Positions 44,433 to 53,843 are shown, counted from the stretch's first letter. The stretch is 64,000 bases of DNA from G963665185 sp963665185 (GCA_963665185.2 CAXXPO010000015.1:1-64000), one strand, 5' to 3'. Numbers and translations: made by a program. The notes: generated from the letters alone by a model not told the origin.

Positions 44433-45845
44433 TTATTTCTTTTCGTGGAAATAGCGGGGCTTGATCATGTTTTCCGGAGAAAGGATGTCATCCAGGTCTT
44501 CTTTTTTAAGGTAGCCCTTTGCCAGCACGATGTTGTACACCGAGCCGCCCGTTGTCAGGGCTTCGTGGGCCACTTCCGTGGATTTTTCATAGCCTATGTA
44601 GGGGTTGAGGGCCGTGACCAGCCCGATGCTGTTGCGCACGTAGTCGCGGCAGACGTTTTCATTGGCGGTGATGCCGTCGATGCAGCGGTCCGCCAGCGTG
44701 ATGAAGGCGTTGCGCAGGTACATGAGCGAACTGAACAGGCTGTGGGCGATGATCGGCTCCATGACGTTGAGTTCGAGCTGCCCGGCTTCACAGGCCATGG
44801 TCACTGTCATGTCTGCGCCGATGACGTAGAAGCAGGTCTGGTTGACCACTTCGGGAATGACCGGATTGACCTTGCCGGGCATGATGGAGGAACCGGGAGC
44901 CATGGGCGGCAGATTGATTTCATTGAATCCGCAGCGGGGACCGGAGGACATGAGGCGCAGGTCGTTGCAGATTTTCGAGGCCTTGACCGCCACGCGTTTG
45001 AGTACGCCGGAAAGCTGGACGTACGCGCCCGTGTCCTGTGTGGCTTCCACCAGATTGTCGGCCTTGATGAGGTCGATGCCGATGAGCCTGGAAAGCTTTT
45101 CCGTGACCAGATCGGCGTATTCGGGGTGCGCGTTCAGGCCTGTGCCGATGGCCGTGGCGCCCATGTTGATTTCGCGCACCAGGTCCTTGGCTTCCTGCAG
45201 GCGCTGCATGTCCTCGCCCACCATGACGGCGTAGGCCGCGAACTCCTGCCCCAGGGTCATGGGCACGGCGTCCTGCAGTTGGGTGCGGCCCATCTTGATG
45301 ACGCCGCTGAATTCCTCGGCTTTGCGTTCCAGGGATTTTTTAAGATAGTCCATGCCTTCGATGAGCAGGCGGATCTTGGTGATGAGCGTGATGCGCAGGG
45401 CCGTGGGGTACACGTCGTTGGTGGACTGGGACATGTTCACGTCGATGTTGGGATGCAGGTGGGCGTATTCGCCGCGTTTGTGCCCCATGAGTTCCAGGCC
45501 CCGGTTGGCGATGACCTCATTGGCGTTCATGTTGGTGGAGGTTCCCGCTCCGCCCTGGATGACGTCCACCACGAACTGGTCGTAGAGTTTGCCGTCCAGG
45601 ATTTCCTCGCAGGCCTTGAAGATGTGTTTGGTCCTGTTGTCGTCAAGCAGGCCGAGTTGGTTGTTGGCATGGGCCGCGGCCATCTTGATGTAGGCCAGGG
45701 AGTCGATGAGCCGTGGATACTGGCTGATGGGAATGTTGCTGATGTGGTAGTTTTCGGCTGCCCGCAGGGTCTGCACCCCATAGCAGCAATCGTTCGGGAC
45801 TTCTCTATTGCCGATGCAGTCGTGTTCGATGCGGCATATTTCCAT
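44433..45845 (-). CDS. aspA: Aspartate ammonia-lyase
   Basis: Reversibly deaminates aspartate to fumarate (470 aa, normal length). It belongs to the fumarase/aspartase superfamily, with the signature GSSIMPGKVNPVIPEVVNQ and upstream TNMNANEVIANR and NMSQSTNDVYPTALR. AspA-type residues in the C-terminus favour aspartase over fumarase. ATG 45845 has AAAGGAG six bases upstream. In a sulfate-reducer-like host it would feed fumarate or assimilate ammonia. Confidence 0.94.
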   Translation of the reverse strand: MEICRIEHDCIGNREVPNDCCYGVQTLRAAENYHISNIPISQYPRLIDSLAYIKMAAAHANNQLGLLDDNRTKHIFKACEEILDGKLYDQFVVDVIQGGAGTSTNMNANEVIANRGLELMGHKRGEYAHLHPNIDVNMSQSTNDVYPTALRITLITKIRLLIEGMDYLKKSLERKAEEFSGVIKMGRTQLQDAVPMTLGQEFAAYAVMVGEDMQRLQEAKDLVREINMGATAIGTGLNAHPEYADLVTEKLSRLIGIDLIKADNLVEATQDTGAYVQLSGVLKRVAVKASKICNDLRLMSSGPRCGFNEINLPPMAPGSSIMPGKVNPVIPEVVNQTCFYVIGADMTVTMACEAGQLELNVMEPIIAHSLFSSLMYLRNAFITLADRCIDGITANENVCRDYVRNSIGLVTALNPYIGYEKSTEVAHEALTTGGSVYNIVLAKGYLKKEDLDDILSPENMIKPRYFHEKK

Positions 45846-45940
45846 TTTCAACTCCTTTATCTATGTGGGACGCCATGCCCGGGGGATGGGACGGTTTTTT
45901 TTACATTTGCTACATCATTAACGACCCAAAGAAAACGACT

Positions 45941-45970
45941 ATCCCCTGACGCCATGCCTGTGCAGGGGAT
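45941..45970. promoter_or_regulatory. Stem-loop in the divergent aspA / 46112 gap
   Basis: ATCCCCTG pairs with CAGGGGAT around a 14-base loop. It sits in the 266-base divergent intergenic region; role unknown. Confidence 0.35.
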
Positions 45971-46111
45971 GGTCCGGAAGAAAAAAGGGCCGTGTTGTTT
46001 GGTCAAAGATTCTTGTTTTCCTGTTTTTCCAGCGGATTGGGTGTTATTGTAAAAACTTGCCAAGACAGGGCCTGGCGACATACTGAGCGGATAAACATCG
46101 GGAGGGAACTC

Positions 46112-46450
46112 ATGGATAAAGATTACTACGTGGAAGACATGGCCGATCTCATCGAGAACGTGCTGGCTCCGCTGGAAAAATATTTCGCATCGCTCATCGA
46201 CATCGGCTTTGACGACCAGGAACCCCGCCGGGTCTTTGTGGACGACATCGGGAAAACAGGTCTGGCCCTGACCAACCATGCCCAGGACGAAATCCGTTCC
46301 GCCTTGGAGCATCTGCATCAGAAGGTGGGCCGGGTCCGTGTTCGCAGGGCCGGATACCACAACAGCATCGGCATGCGGCCGCGCAAGATCATCGACGTGG
46401 ATCTGGGCGAGGAGAGCTGCGCCATCGGCGAACCATGGGCAAAGCAGTAG
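46112..46450 (+). CDS. Small acidic protein opening the RimK cluster (112 aa)
   Basis: Unrecognised. It is soluble and acidic, with MDKDYYVEDMADLIENVLAP and a C-terminal RPRKIIDVDLGEESCAIGEP. GGGAGG precedes ATG 46112. It is followed 29 bases later by the retropepsin-like protease and RimK, all on one strand. By position it could be an accessory factor, comparable in place to the small RimA of the pseudomonad rimABK locus, but I cannot see sequence similarity to claim that. Confidence 0.6.
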   Translation: MDKDYYVEDMADLIENVLAPLEKYFASLIDIGFDDQEPRRVFVDDIGKTGLALTNHAQDEIRSALEHLHQKVGRVRVRRAGYHNSIGMRPRKIIDVDLGEESCAIGEPWAKQ

Positions 46451-46479
46451 GCTGCCCGGCCGGGGGCAAGGGAGGGGCG

Positions 46480-46962
46480 ATGGTTCAGGACGCATCTTTT
46501 CCCAAGATGCTCATAGGCTGGCGGGAATGGGCGGCATTGCCCGATCTGGCCATTCCCGCGATCAAGGTCAAGCTGGATACCGGGGCACGAACATCGGCCA
46601 TCCACGCATTTGATATTGACCCTTTTGAAAAAAATGGGCAGCGCTTTGTGCGCTTTGCCATTCATCCGCTCCAGGGGCGCGACGACGTCTCGGTGGTTTG
46701 CGAAGCCAAACAGCTGGAGCAACGAAATGTAAAGAATTCGGGTGGAATCAGCCACCGTCGATATGTTATACAGACCCGCATACTGCTTGCGGGCCGGAGC
46801 TGGCCTATTGAGTTGACGCTGGCAAACCGGGACCAGATGAAATTCCGCATGCTCATCGGGCGAAGTTCCATGAGCGGAAACCTTCTGGTAGATCCTCAAC
46901 TCTCTTTCCTGGCGGGCAGGATGAGCCCGCTGACGTTGTATTCCGTTGAAGGGGAAAAATGA
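46480..46962 (+). CDS. Retropepsin-like aspartic protease, RimK-associated (RimB type)
   Basis: A 160-aa member of the putative ATP-dependent zinc protease family (DUF785), found beside RimK in many bacteria. The active-site motif VKLDTGARTSAIHA has the catalytic D33-T-G, and the second-half motif FRMLIGRSSM matches the family's LIGR. ATG 46480 follows GGGAGGGGCG. It overlaps rimK by 4 bases (ATGA at 46959-46962), giving translational coupling. Confidence 0.85.
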   Translation: MVQDASFPKMLIGWREWAALPDLAIPAIKVKLDTGARTSAIHAFDIDPFEKNGQRFVRFAIHPLQGRDDVSVVCEAKQLEQRNVKNSGGISHRRYVIQTRILLAGRSWPIELTLANRDQMKFRMLIGRSSMSGNLLVDPQLSFLAGRMSPLTLYSVEGEK

Positions 46963-47864
46963 AAATAGCCATTCTGTCGCGCAAGAAAACACTGTATTCC
47001 ACGACCGCCCTGGTGGAAGCAGCCAAGGCCAGGGGGCACGAGGTGCTCGTGATCAACCCTCTGCGCTGTTATATGAACATCACCTCGCACAATCCTTCGA
47101 TTCATTACAAGGGCGAGGTGCTTACCGATGTTGACGCGGTCATCCCGCGCATCGGTTCGTCCATCACGTTTTTCGGAACGGCGGTTGTCCGCCAGTTCGA
47201 AATGATGGGAACGTATTGCGTGAACGAATCCGTGGCCATTACCCGTTCGCGGGACAAGTTGCGCAGTCTGCAACTTCTCGCCCGCAAGGGCATAGGCCTG
47301 CCCGTGACCGGCTTTGCCAACTCCACCAGATTCACCGAAGATCTCATAGAGATGGTCGGGGGCGCGCCCCTGGTGGTCAAGCTGGTGCAGGGAACCCAGG
47401 GCATCGGCGTGGTTCTGGCCGAGAACCGCCAGGCCGCGAAGAGCGTCATCGAGGCCTTTCAGGGACTCAAGGCGAACATTCTGGTGCAGGAATACATCAA
47501 GGAAGCCAAGGGCAGGGACATCCGCTGTTTCGTCATAGACGGAAAGGTGGTGGCCAGCATGGAGCGCAAGGCTCCGGCAGGGGAATTCCGCTCCAACCTG
47601 CATCGGGGCGGAACGGCCAATATAGCCAAAATCACGCCTGAAGAGCGCTCCACCGCCACACGTGCGGCCAGGATCATGGGGCTTAACGTCTGCGGTGTGG
47701 ACCTGCTGCGCACCAACCACGGCCCGGTCGTCATGGAGGTGAACTCCTCTCCCGGCCTGGAAGGCATTGAAAAGGCCACCGGAAAAAACCTTGCCGAGCG
47801 CATCATCATGTTCATAGAGAAGAAAGCCGAAACCGACGGCAGCCGCACAAAGGGCAAAGGGTAG
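46959..47864 (+). CDS. rimK: RimK-family ATP-grasp glutamate ligase
   Basis: Adds glutamate residues to the C-terminus of ribosomal protein S6 in characterised members (301 aa, full length). The RimK N-domain (MKIAILSRKKTLYSTTALVE) precedes an ATP-grasp domain with SRDKLRSLQLLARKGI, VVKLVQGTQGIGVVLAE and EYIKEAKGRDIRCFVI. RSNLHRGGTANI and VMEVNSSPGLEGIE follow. It is coupled to the protease upstream and followed 2 bases later by a hydrolase. Confidence 0.93.
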   Translation: MKIAILSRKKTLYSTTALVEAAKARGHEVLVINPLRCYMNITSHNPSIHYKGEVLTDVDAVIPRIGSSITFFGTAVVRQFEMMGTYCVNESVAITRSRDKLRSLQLLARKGIGLPVTGFANSTRFTEDLIEMVGGAPLVVKLVQGTQGIGVVLAENRQAAKSVIEAFQGLKANILVQEYIKEAKGRDIRCFVIDGKVVASMERKAPAGEFRSNLHRGGTANIAKITPEERSTATRAARIMGLNVCGVDLLRTNHGPVVMEVNSSPGLEGIEKATGKNLAERIIMFIEKKAETDGSRTKGKG

Positions 47865-47866
47865 CC

Positions 47867-48940
47867 GTGGCCGGAATCGGGAACCGTGCTCCGGTACGCA
47901 TTGCAGGCCTGGAGATTGCGCCCGGCAGCCATGCCACCGCCATGCTGCCGGTCCCGGAGCTTTTCATGCGCAACGGCGCGTCCATGCCCGTGCATGTCTT
48001 TCACGGCAAAAGGCCGGGGCCGAGTCTGTTTGTTTCCGGTGCGGTGCATGGGGATGAGATCATCGGGGTGGAGATCGTCCGCCGACTGGTCCGGCTCAAG
48101 CGGTTGCACAATCTGCGCGGCACCCTCTTTGCCGTGCCGGTGGTGAACATCTACGGGTTCATGATGAATTCCCGTTATCTCCCGGACCGGCGCGATCTGA
48201 ACCGTTTTTTCCCAGGTTCCGAAAAAGGCTCGCTTGCCTCCCGGCTTGCCGGGGTGTTCATGGAAGAGGTCGTGGTTCGGTGCACACACGGCATAGACCT
48301 GCATTGCGGGTCGAACCACCGTGTCAATCTGCCCCATGTTCGGGGCGACATGGCGGACGACGAGTGCAACGGCATGGCCAGGGCGTTTACGGCTCCGGTG
48401 GTCATCGACTCGCCCGGAGTGGACGGTTCCCTGCGCCAGGCCGCCATGGAGAGGGGAATCAAGGTCCTGCTCTACGAGGGGGGCGAGGCCTTGCGTTTCG
48501 ACGGCATGGTCATCAATGCGGGCATACGCGGCGTGGTTGCGGTCATGGAGCATCTGGGAATGCTGCCGGTTTCCCGCCGCAGGCGGCTTGGCGAGCTGCA
48601 TGTGGCCCGGTCCACCTCCTGGTGCCGGGCCCCTGTGAGCGGGCTGTTCAATTGCGTGGTGAAGCTCGGCCAGCATGTGGAGGAACAGCAGCTTCTGGGT
48701 ACCGTGGCCGACCCTTTTTCCGCCCAGGAACACCCCGTGTATCCGGAAATGGAAGGCATCATCATCGGCAAGCAGACGCTTCCTTCCATTTACAAGGGGG
48801 ACGCCCTGCTGCACATCGCCCATTTCGACAGGCCGGGAAGGGCCGAGGCCGCAGTGGAGCAGTTCCGGGATTCCATGGAGAATTCCCCTTCGTTTGTCCC
48901 CGAGTTTGTGCCTGATCCGGTTCAGGACCAGCCGTTCTGA
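47867..48940 (+). CDS. Succinylglutamate desuccinylase / aspartoacylase family hydrolase
   Basis: A zinc amidohydrolase of the M14-like AstE/AspA group (357 aa). The metal ligands are visible in GAVHGDEIIG (H61, E64) and HGIDLHCG (third ligand). The catalytic Glu region is LLYEGGEALRF. A C-terminal beta domain (SGLFNCVVKLGQHVEEQQLLG) resembles a lipoyl-like fold seen in this family. GTG 47867 starts 2 bases after the rimK stop. In this operon it could trim or process glutamate tails (inference). Confidence 0.87.
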   Translation: MAGIGNRAPVRIAGLEIAPGSHATAMLPVPELFMRNGASMPVHVFHGKRPGPSLFVSGAVHGDEIIGVEIVRRLVRLKRLHNLRGTLFAVPVVNIYGFMMNSRYLPDRRDLNRFFPGSEKGSLASRLAGVFMEEVVVRCTHGIDLHCGSNHRVNLPHVRGDMADDECNGMARAFTAPVVIDSPGVDGSLRQAAMERGIKVLLYEGGEALRFDGMVINAGIRGVVAVMEHLGMLPVSRRRRLGELHVARSTSWCRAPVSGLFNCVVKLGQHVEEQQLLGTVADPFSAQEHPVYPEMEGIIIGKQTLPSIYKGDALLHIAHFDRPGRAEAAVEQFRDSMENSPSFVPEFVPDPVQDQPF

Positions 48941-49052
48941 TTTTTCCCCGGCATGATTTTTCCAGCGCCGGTGGCGCTTCCCGGTGTTCATTGTTCTGAA
49001 AAGAATGTATTGTGCAGTGCAATACCAGAGCATCACACGCCGGGGAGGATCC

Positions 49053-49805
49053 ATGCAATACTATTATGAGGTGGAAACCCAGGGGTTGAGCCGGGACTGG
49101 CGACATGCCACGGGAGAGTGCGAAAGTCTTTCCAGGGGGCGGATGAGTCTGAGCGACGTGGAGAACGCGCTGAAGCACGTTGTGGATGTGGACCTGCCCG
49201 ACACGTTGCCTGAAGCGTATTGTCCTCCGAGCATTGCGGTCGCGACGGAATTCGGGCTGCTGCACTTCTCCCCGGTGGGACGCAATCTTTTTTGCCGGGA
49301 AGCCGGGCGTCTGCTCGGTTTTGACGACGCCTGCGCCGTGTTGCGCGGAGGGGCGTCCCCTGGCATGGGGAACGGAACGCAGGGCCAGGGCGGGGGACAA
49401 GCGTCCGGTCTTCGTCGGCAGACCGTAGGTGACAGGGGGCGCGGGCCGTCCGTGCTGCGCCGTCTGTTCGGTTTTGTCCTGGGGGTGCCGCTGGTTCTGT
49501 TTGGTGTTCTGGTCGTGGTCACCGGCATGGTGGATAACAATCTGGAAGGAGGACTTGTCGGCGGAACCCTGTTCATCCTGGCCGGCCTGTTCGTCCTCTG
49601 GAGAGTGGCTTTTCGTGCCGCGAGGACCGGCCGCCGAGGGCGGTCGGGCAGTCGGGGCGCGAACACCACTTCGGGGTACATGCACAATCCGTACATGTAC
49701 GGACCGGTCACGGCAGGGGACGTGGAGGAGAAAGACGATGAGAGGAACGGCGAGAGCTCAGACGGAAGCGGGGATTCCGGGGAGTCGGGCGGGAGCGACG
49801 ACTGA
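49053..49805 (+). CDS. Membrane protein with two C-terminal-half helices, unknown function
   Basis: Unrecognised (250 aa). A soluble N-terminal part of about 140 residues begins MQYYYEVETQGLSRDWRHATG. It is followed by two adjacent membrane helices (about 153-200, LFGFVLGVPLVLFGVLVVV and GGTLFILAGLFVLWRVAF). The hydrophilic tail is rich in Gly, Ser, Asp and Glu. ATG 49053 has GGGGAGG upstream. The low-complexity tail is probably disordered. Confidence 0.65.
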   Translation: MQYYYEVETQGLSRDWRHATGECESLSRGRMSLSDVENALKHVVDVDLPDTLPEAYCPPSIAVATEFGLLHFSPVGRNLFCREAGRLLGFDDACAVLRGGASPGMGNGTQGQGGGQASGLRRQTVGDRGRGPSVLRRLFGFVLGVPLVLFGVLVVVTGMVDNNLEGGLVGGTLFILAGLFVLWRVAFRAARTGRRGRSGSRGANTTSGYMHNPYMYGPVTAGDVEEKDDERNGESSDGSGDSGESGGSDD

Positions 49806-49988
49806 GGTTCGCGTTTCGGATTCTTCGTGCCCCGGCGCATGGTGCGTGTGACAGCCGGGTGAACTTCATCGGCCAACAACGGCAATGCCACAAGCTCGCG
49901 CAATGTGCTGGAATTTCAGGACGAAGTTGTTGCGGTACAGCCAGGAGGGCCAGGGGCTTCCGCAACCATGTTACAGAAAAGTTTGCAA

Positions 49989-50023
49989 AAAAGCCGGGCG
50001 AAGAGATTCTTCGTCCGGCTTTT
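49989..50023. terminator. Terminator of gap, probably bidirectional
   Basis: AAAAGCCGGGCGAAGA pairs with TCTTCGTCCGGCTTTT across a short loop. It lies 28 bases past the gap stop and after the convergent membrane-protein gene. Confidence 0.75.
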
Positions 50024-50050
50024 AATCTGCAGGGGATTACGTTTTTAGAG

Positions 50051-51070
50051 TTACATGCCCTGCTCGGCCATGTACTGGATGAGGTCGGCAACGCGGCAGG
50101 AGTAGCCCCATTCGTTGTCGTACCAGGCGTACACCTTGGCCAGGGAGCCGCTCTGCACAACCGTGAAGTCGGCTTCGACGATGCTGGAGCGGGGGTCGGC
50201 CACAAAGTCGGAGGAAACAAGCGGCAGTTCGGAATAGCCGAGAATGCCCTTGAGTTCGCCTTCGGCCGCGGCCTTGAGGCGCGCCTTGAGGTCTTCGGTT
50301 GTGGTGTCCTTTTCCAGGACGGCCACAAAGTCGACCAGGGAGACCGTGGGTGTGGGAACGCGCACGGAATAGCCTTCGAACCGGCCCTTCATCTCCGGGA
50401 TGACAAGGGCGACGGCCTTGGCTGCGCCGGTGGAGGTGGGGATCATGTTGCAGGCGGCGGCGCGAGCCCGGCGGAGGTCCTTGTGGGGCAGGTCCAGGAT
50501 GCGCTGGTCGTTGGTGTAGGAGTGGATGGTGGTCATCACGCCTTTGCTGATGCCGTAGGCCTCGTGCATGACCTTGACCACGGGGGCCAGGCAGTTGGTG
50601 GTGCAGGAGGCGTTGGACAGGATGAAGTGCTTCTGCGGGTCGTAATCCGTGTGGTTTACGCCCATGACCACGGTGATGTCCTCGTCCTTGGCGGGAGCGG
50701 AGATGATCACCCGCTTGGCTCCGGCTTCAATATGCTGGGAAGCCGTGGGGCCGGTGCGGAAAATGCCGGTGGATTCGACCACCACGTCCACTTCCAGGCT
50801 GCCCCAGGGAATCATGCGCGGGTCGCGCTCCGCGAAGTTCTTGACCGTGAAGTCGTCGCCGACATGGAAGGTGTCGCCTTCCACGCGGATCTGCGGTGCG
50901 AAGTTGCCGTAGTTCGTGTCGCGTTGCAGCAGGTGGGCGTTGGTTCCGATGTCGAAAAGGTCGTTGATGGCCACGACTTCGATGGTATCGCGGTGATACT
51001 GCCATATGGTTTTCAGCACCTGGCGGCCGATACGGCCAAAGCCATTGATGCCTACGCGGATCTTGCTCAT
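50051..51070 (-). CDS. gap: Glyceraldehyde-3-phosphate dehydrogenase, type I
   Basis: Oxidises and phosphorylates glyceraldehyde-3-phosphate with NAD in glycolysis or the reverse in gluconeogenesis (339 aa). The N-terminus is MSKIRVGINGFGRIGRQVLK. The active-site stretch SNASCTTNCLAPVVKVMHE has catalytic Cys near 152, and the C-terminus reads WYDNEWGYSCRVADL. ATG 51070 follows GGAGGAACAAG; the frame extends a few codons upstream without support. Confidence 0.95.
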   Translation of the reverse strand: MSKIRVGINGFGRIGRQVLKTIWQYHRDTIEVVAINDLFDIGTNAHLLQRDTNYGNFAPQIRVEGDTFHVGDDFTVKNFAERDPRMIPWGSLEVDVVVESTGIFRTGPTASQHIEAGAKRVIISAPAKDEDITVVMGVNHTDYDPQKHFILSNASCTTNCLAPVVKVMHEAYGISKGVMTTIHSYTNDQRILDLPHKDLRRARAAACNMIPTSTGAAKAVALVIPEMKGRFEGYSVRVPTPTVSLVDFVAVLEKDTTTEDLKARLKAAAEGELKGILGYSELPLVSSDFVADPRSSIVEADFTVVQSGSLAKVYAWYDNEWGYSCRVADLIQYMAEQGM

Positions 51071-51161
51071 CTTGTTCCTCCGGGGCAAAGACGCCCCTGG
51101 TTAAAAATCGTTCTGCCGCACGTCGGTCGCGCAGAGGTGAAAAAATGCCGCAGGGTGCGGA

Positions 51162-51722
51162 TCAGTCTTCGAATGTCCGGTAGTGGAATTCCTTGGCCAG
51201 GTCGCTGGCACGCTTGAGTGCCTGGAACATGCGCGCATTTTCCAGGGCCAGACCGGAGAGGTTGGCGATGCAGGACAGGAAATCAAGCTCTTCCTGGGAA
51301 AAGGTGCGGGGGGAACCGGAGTAGACGCGCAACACGCCCACGACCTTGTCGCTGCCCGAGGTCAGGGGGACGACGACCAGGGAGACGAGTCCTTCTTCAG
51401 CGGCCTGGGCCGGGTACTGGAAACGGTCGTCCTTGGTGACGTCTGCAATCATCACGGTTTCGCCCTTGAGAACTTCCTGGTCCAAGCGGCTTTTGGCCAC
51501 CTGCACCGGTCCCTTCTGCGCGTAGCGTTCGCTCAGGCCGTACGAGGCGCTGGGCAGCAGCATGTCGGTGTTGGTGTCCAGAAGGCGGATGAAGCAACCC
51601 TTTGCCTCCATGGCCAGGGCAACCTGCTCGGCGATGCCGTTCAGGACTTTTGCCGGATCCAGGCTGGAGTTGATCACTTTGGCCAGGTGGTAAATGGTCT
51701 TGTAGAGTCTCTGAGTGCTCAT
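51162..51722 (-). CDS. GAF-domain protein
   Basis: A 186-aa soluble protein made almost entirely of one GAF domain (about 15-165). It contains LNGIAEQVALAMEAKGCFIRLLDTN, VMIADVTKDDRFQYP, and VVVPLTSGSDKVVGVLRVYSGSPRTFSQEE. There is no attached kinase or cyclase, so it is a small-molecule or redox sensor acting through a partner. It lies 91 bases upstream of gap on the same strand and may be co-transcribed with it. Confidence 0.85.
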   Translation of the reverse strand: MSTQRLYKTIYHLAKVINSSLDPAKVLNGIAEQVALAMEAKGCFIRLLDTNTDMLLPSASYGLSERYAQKGPVQVAKSRLDQEVLKGETVMIADVTKDDRFQYPAQAAEEGLVSLVVVPLTSGSDKVVGVLRVYSGSPRTFSQEELDFLSCIANLSGLALENARMFQALKRASDLAKEFHYRTFED

Positions 51723-52698
51723 GACATAACCTGCCTTGTTCTGTGTTGACGCCAGGTTGGCTGGCGAAGGTTCCAGGGAAAAGGTCCTGGGGCCATTCAT
51801 ACTTTGCTTGTCAGTCCCATTCTCAAAAGGCGATCAGTTGCCGGTGTTTATGATTTTTCGGTTACAAATCCCCTGGTGTACATGTTCTTGTACTCCGGTC
51901 CACTGCACAGTCTTATATTTTAATTTGTTTTGAAAAATATATCCACCGTCGATGTTCCCACGGGGTTCGGCCCCGGATGCACGCGGATCCCGTCAGGGCT
52001 GAATTGTGGAGGTTGGAGAATGGATGTTCACAAACGAAAAATTAATTCGGATAAAAAGTTTGGTTTGTTATTATTTTGATCATAAACGAAAAGTAAAGAG
52101 TTTGGAAAGAAAAAAATGGCATTCGATGCTCGGAACGACAAGGGCATTCAATTTTGTCGGATCGCTGTCTTTCGCTGCAATCCGAAAATACACAATTCGT
52201 ATCTCAAATCATACTTCCAAATGGTTGGCAACCAAAACCGAGTTGCGGCAGGGGCCTTGGCAATGACGGCAACATGCAAACTGATATGTCCTTCGGCTTG
52301 TCCTTGGCTGGTGTGTTCAGGGGCGCTGCCCGTAAGATATGCGTGGGTATTTTTCCAGGTCGGCGTAATCGGGGAAACGCGGTTTTCAGGCTCGCTCACG
52401 CCGGTTTTGGCGGTGCATGGCGGACTCTGCCCACCATGCGACGTGCCGCTGGTTCTGCTGCATGTATAATGAAACCATTTTAACGGACGTGCCATTCGAC
52501 GATCATCAAGGCCAGCGGATGAGGCGGACGCGGACGATCGGGTATCGGGGCGGGCAAAGCCGAAGACATGGCTGGCTGGCGGATTCCAGGAAATGCACAG
52601 GATTCGGCACACCCTTGCGGATCAGTCCCTTGGTCGGACAAGGAAAAAGTGTTCTTTTCCAATGCATCCGCCGGGAAGGAAAGGTGAGCCTTCCCGGT
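51723..52698. other. Non-coding gap of about 975 bases
   Basis: No supported gene. The stretch about 51850-52240 is AT-rich, the rest mixed. Open frames here have no family-like sequence and unconvincing starts. A CCGGGAAGG/CCTTCCCGG stem lies at 52671-52697, just before the promoter of the AraC-type gene. It may be a remnant of lost genes. Confidence 0.45.
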
Positions 52699-52745
52699 TT
52701 GACAAAGAGGAAGGGTTTGTTTATTTGATATTAATATTCAATATC
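52699..52745 (+). promoter_or_regulatory. Promoter with overlapping Fur-box-like inverted repeat for the siderophore regulator
   Basis: TTGACA (52699-52704), a 17-base spacer and TATTTG (52722-52727) make a plausible sigma-70 promoter. GATATT (52727-52732) and AATATC (52740-52745) form an inverted repeat with an AT-rich centre, similar in shape to a Fur box. It ends 20 bases before the start codon. Iron control is inferred. Confidence 0.45.
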
Positions 52746-52764
52746 ATGCAAGGCAGGGGATCTC

Positions 52765-53811
52765 TTGCTCCAGACAAAAGCTTCACAGCCGCTTCCCTTA
52801 ACTGGACCCGGGAAAAGAGAAACGCCGCAACATACCGTGCCGTCCTTTCTCAGGTCGTTCAGCCTGGAAACGGAAGAGCACGCGGACAGGCTCAGGGCGG
52901 CCTGGACTGAAAAGGAGATTCGGTCCGGCTTATGGGTCAGTCTGGTGGATACGTGTCCGGGAAGGCCATTGCGGTTCAGTTATTGCAAAAAACACCGGCA
53001 GATAGAGTTTGCATTTTTTCTTTCCGGGGGGCTTTGCGGCAAAGGCCGGCAGCTTCCTGGGCAATCTGAAAGGGGTTTGGATCTGGCCGGGCAGGGAGGG
53101 CTGGGCTACATGCCGGAGGCATGTGGGGAAATGGCATTTTCGACGCTTGCGCCGGTCCGGATTCTGCATCTGCATGTTGCGCCCGGGCTTTTGCGCGAGT
53201 TTCTCCGAAGCGATCTGGAGAGCACGCCACGGCAATTGCGCAATGTCATGGAGGGCAAATCCGAGCAATCCGTCGTATACAGGGGGCCCCTGGAGCCCCT
53301 CTGCCTGTCTGCCGCGCACGAGCTGTTCAACGGGGTGCGCGCCAAGTTGCCGTGCAATGTGTTGCTGGAGGGCAAGGCGCTGGAACTGATTGGGCTGCAA
53401 CTGCTTTGGATGATGCGGGGCAAAAGCAGAGGAAGCCGGGGGTGTACCATGCTCAGCCCTCACGACAGGGCAAAGGTCGAACAGGCTCGGAAGATGCTTA
53501 TGGAAGATATGGCTGTTCCGCCAACCCTGGCCTCCATGTCGGAACGGCTGGGCTTGAGCATAAACAAGTTGCAGGCCGGATTTCAGGAAATGTACGGGAC
53601 CACTGTTTTTGGATATCTGCGCGAATTCAAAATGCAAAAAGCGCGACAGCTTCTGGACGGGGCCGATTTGAATATCAGTCAGGTCGCATGGAGCCTGGGA
53701 TACACGAATCTCAGCCATTTCAGCGCGGCGTATAGAAAGCGTTTTGGCGTTCTCCCGAAGAACTATCAGCAATCCCTGTGCCGCTTAAAAAATACAAAAT
53801 ATTGTCCATGA
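52765..53811 (+). CDS. AraC-family regulator of siderophore uptake (PchR/YbtA-like)
   Basis: A 348-aa regulator. The N-terminal 230 residues form the ligand-sensing region, and the C-terminal 100 residues hold two helix-turn-helices. The recognisable parts are PTLASMSERLGLSINKLQAG, FQEMYGTTVFGYLREFKMQK, and ISQVAWSLGYTNLSHFSAAYRKRFG. Members of this group respond to ferric siderophores. TTG 52765 with AGGGG upstream is the best start. It lies directly upstream of a TonB receptor and importer on the same strand and has its own terminator. Confidence 0.85.
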   Translation: MLQTKASQPLPLTGPGKRETPQHTVPSFLRSFSLETEEHADRLRAAWTEKEIRSGLWVSLVDTCPGRPLRFSYCKKHRQIEFAFFLSGGLCGKGRQLPGQSERGLDLAGQGGLGYMPEACGEMAFSTLAPVRILHLHVAPGLLREFLRSDLESTPRQLRNVMEGKSEQSVVYRGPLEPLCLSAAHELFNGVRAKLPCNVLLEGKALELIGLQLLWMMRGKSRGSRGCTMLSPHDRAKVEQARKMLMEDMAVPPTLASMSERLGLSINKLQAGFQEMYGTTVFGYLREFKMQKARQLLDGADLNISQVAWSLGYTNLSHFSAAYRKRFGVLPKNYQQSLCRLKNTKYCP

Positions 53812-53843
53812 TTTGAAGATACTGGCTTTTGGATGATTTCATC

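Noticed and set aside
44352..46052. Plus-strand frame of over 500 codons opposite aspA
   Set aside because: It is a shadow of aspA. It begins inside a palindromic repeat and has no ribosome site.
52006..52612. Open frames in the gap before the siderophore regulator
   Set aside because: Overlapping frames on both strands have no motif, no good start and mixed composition.
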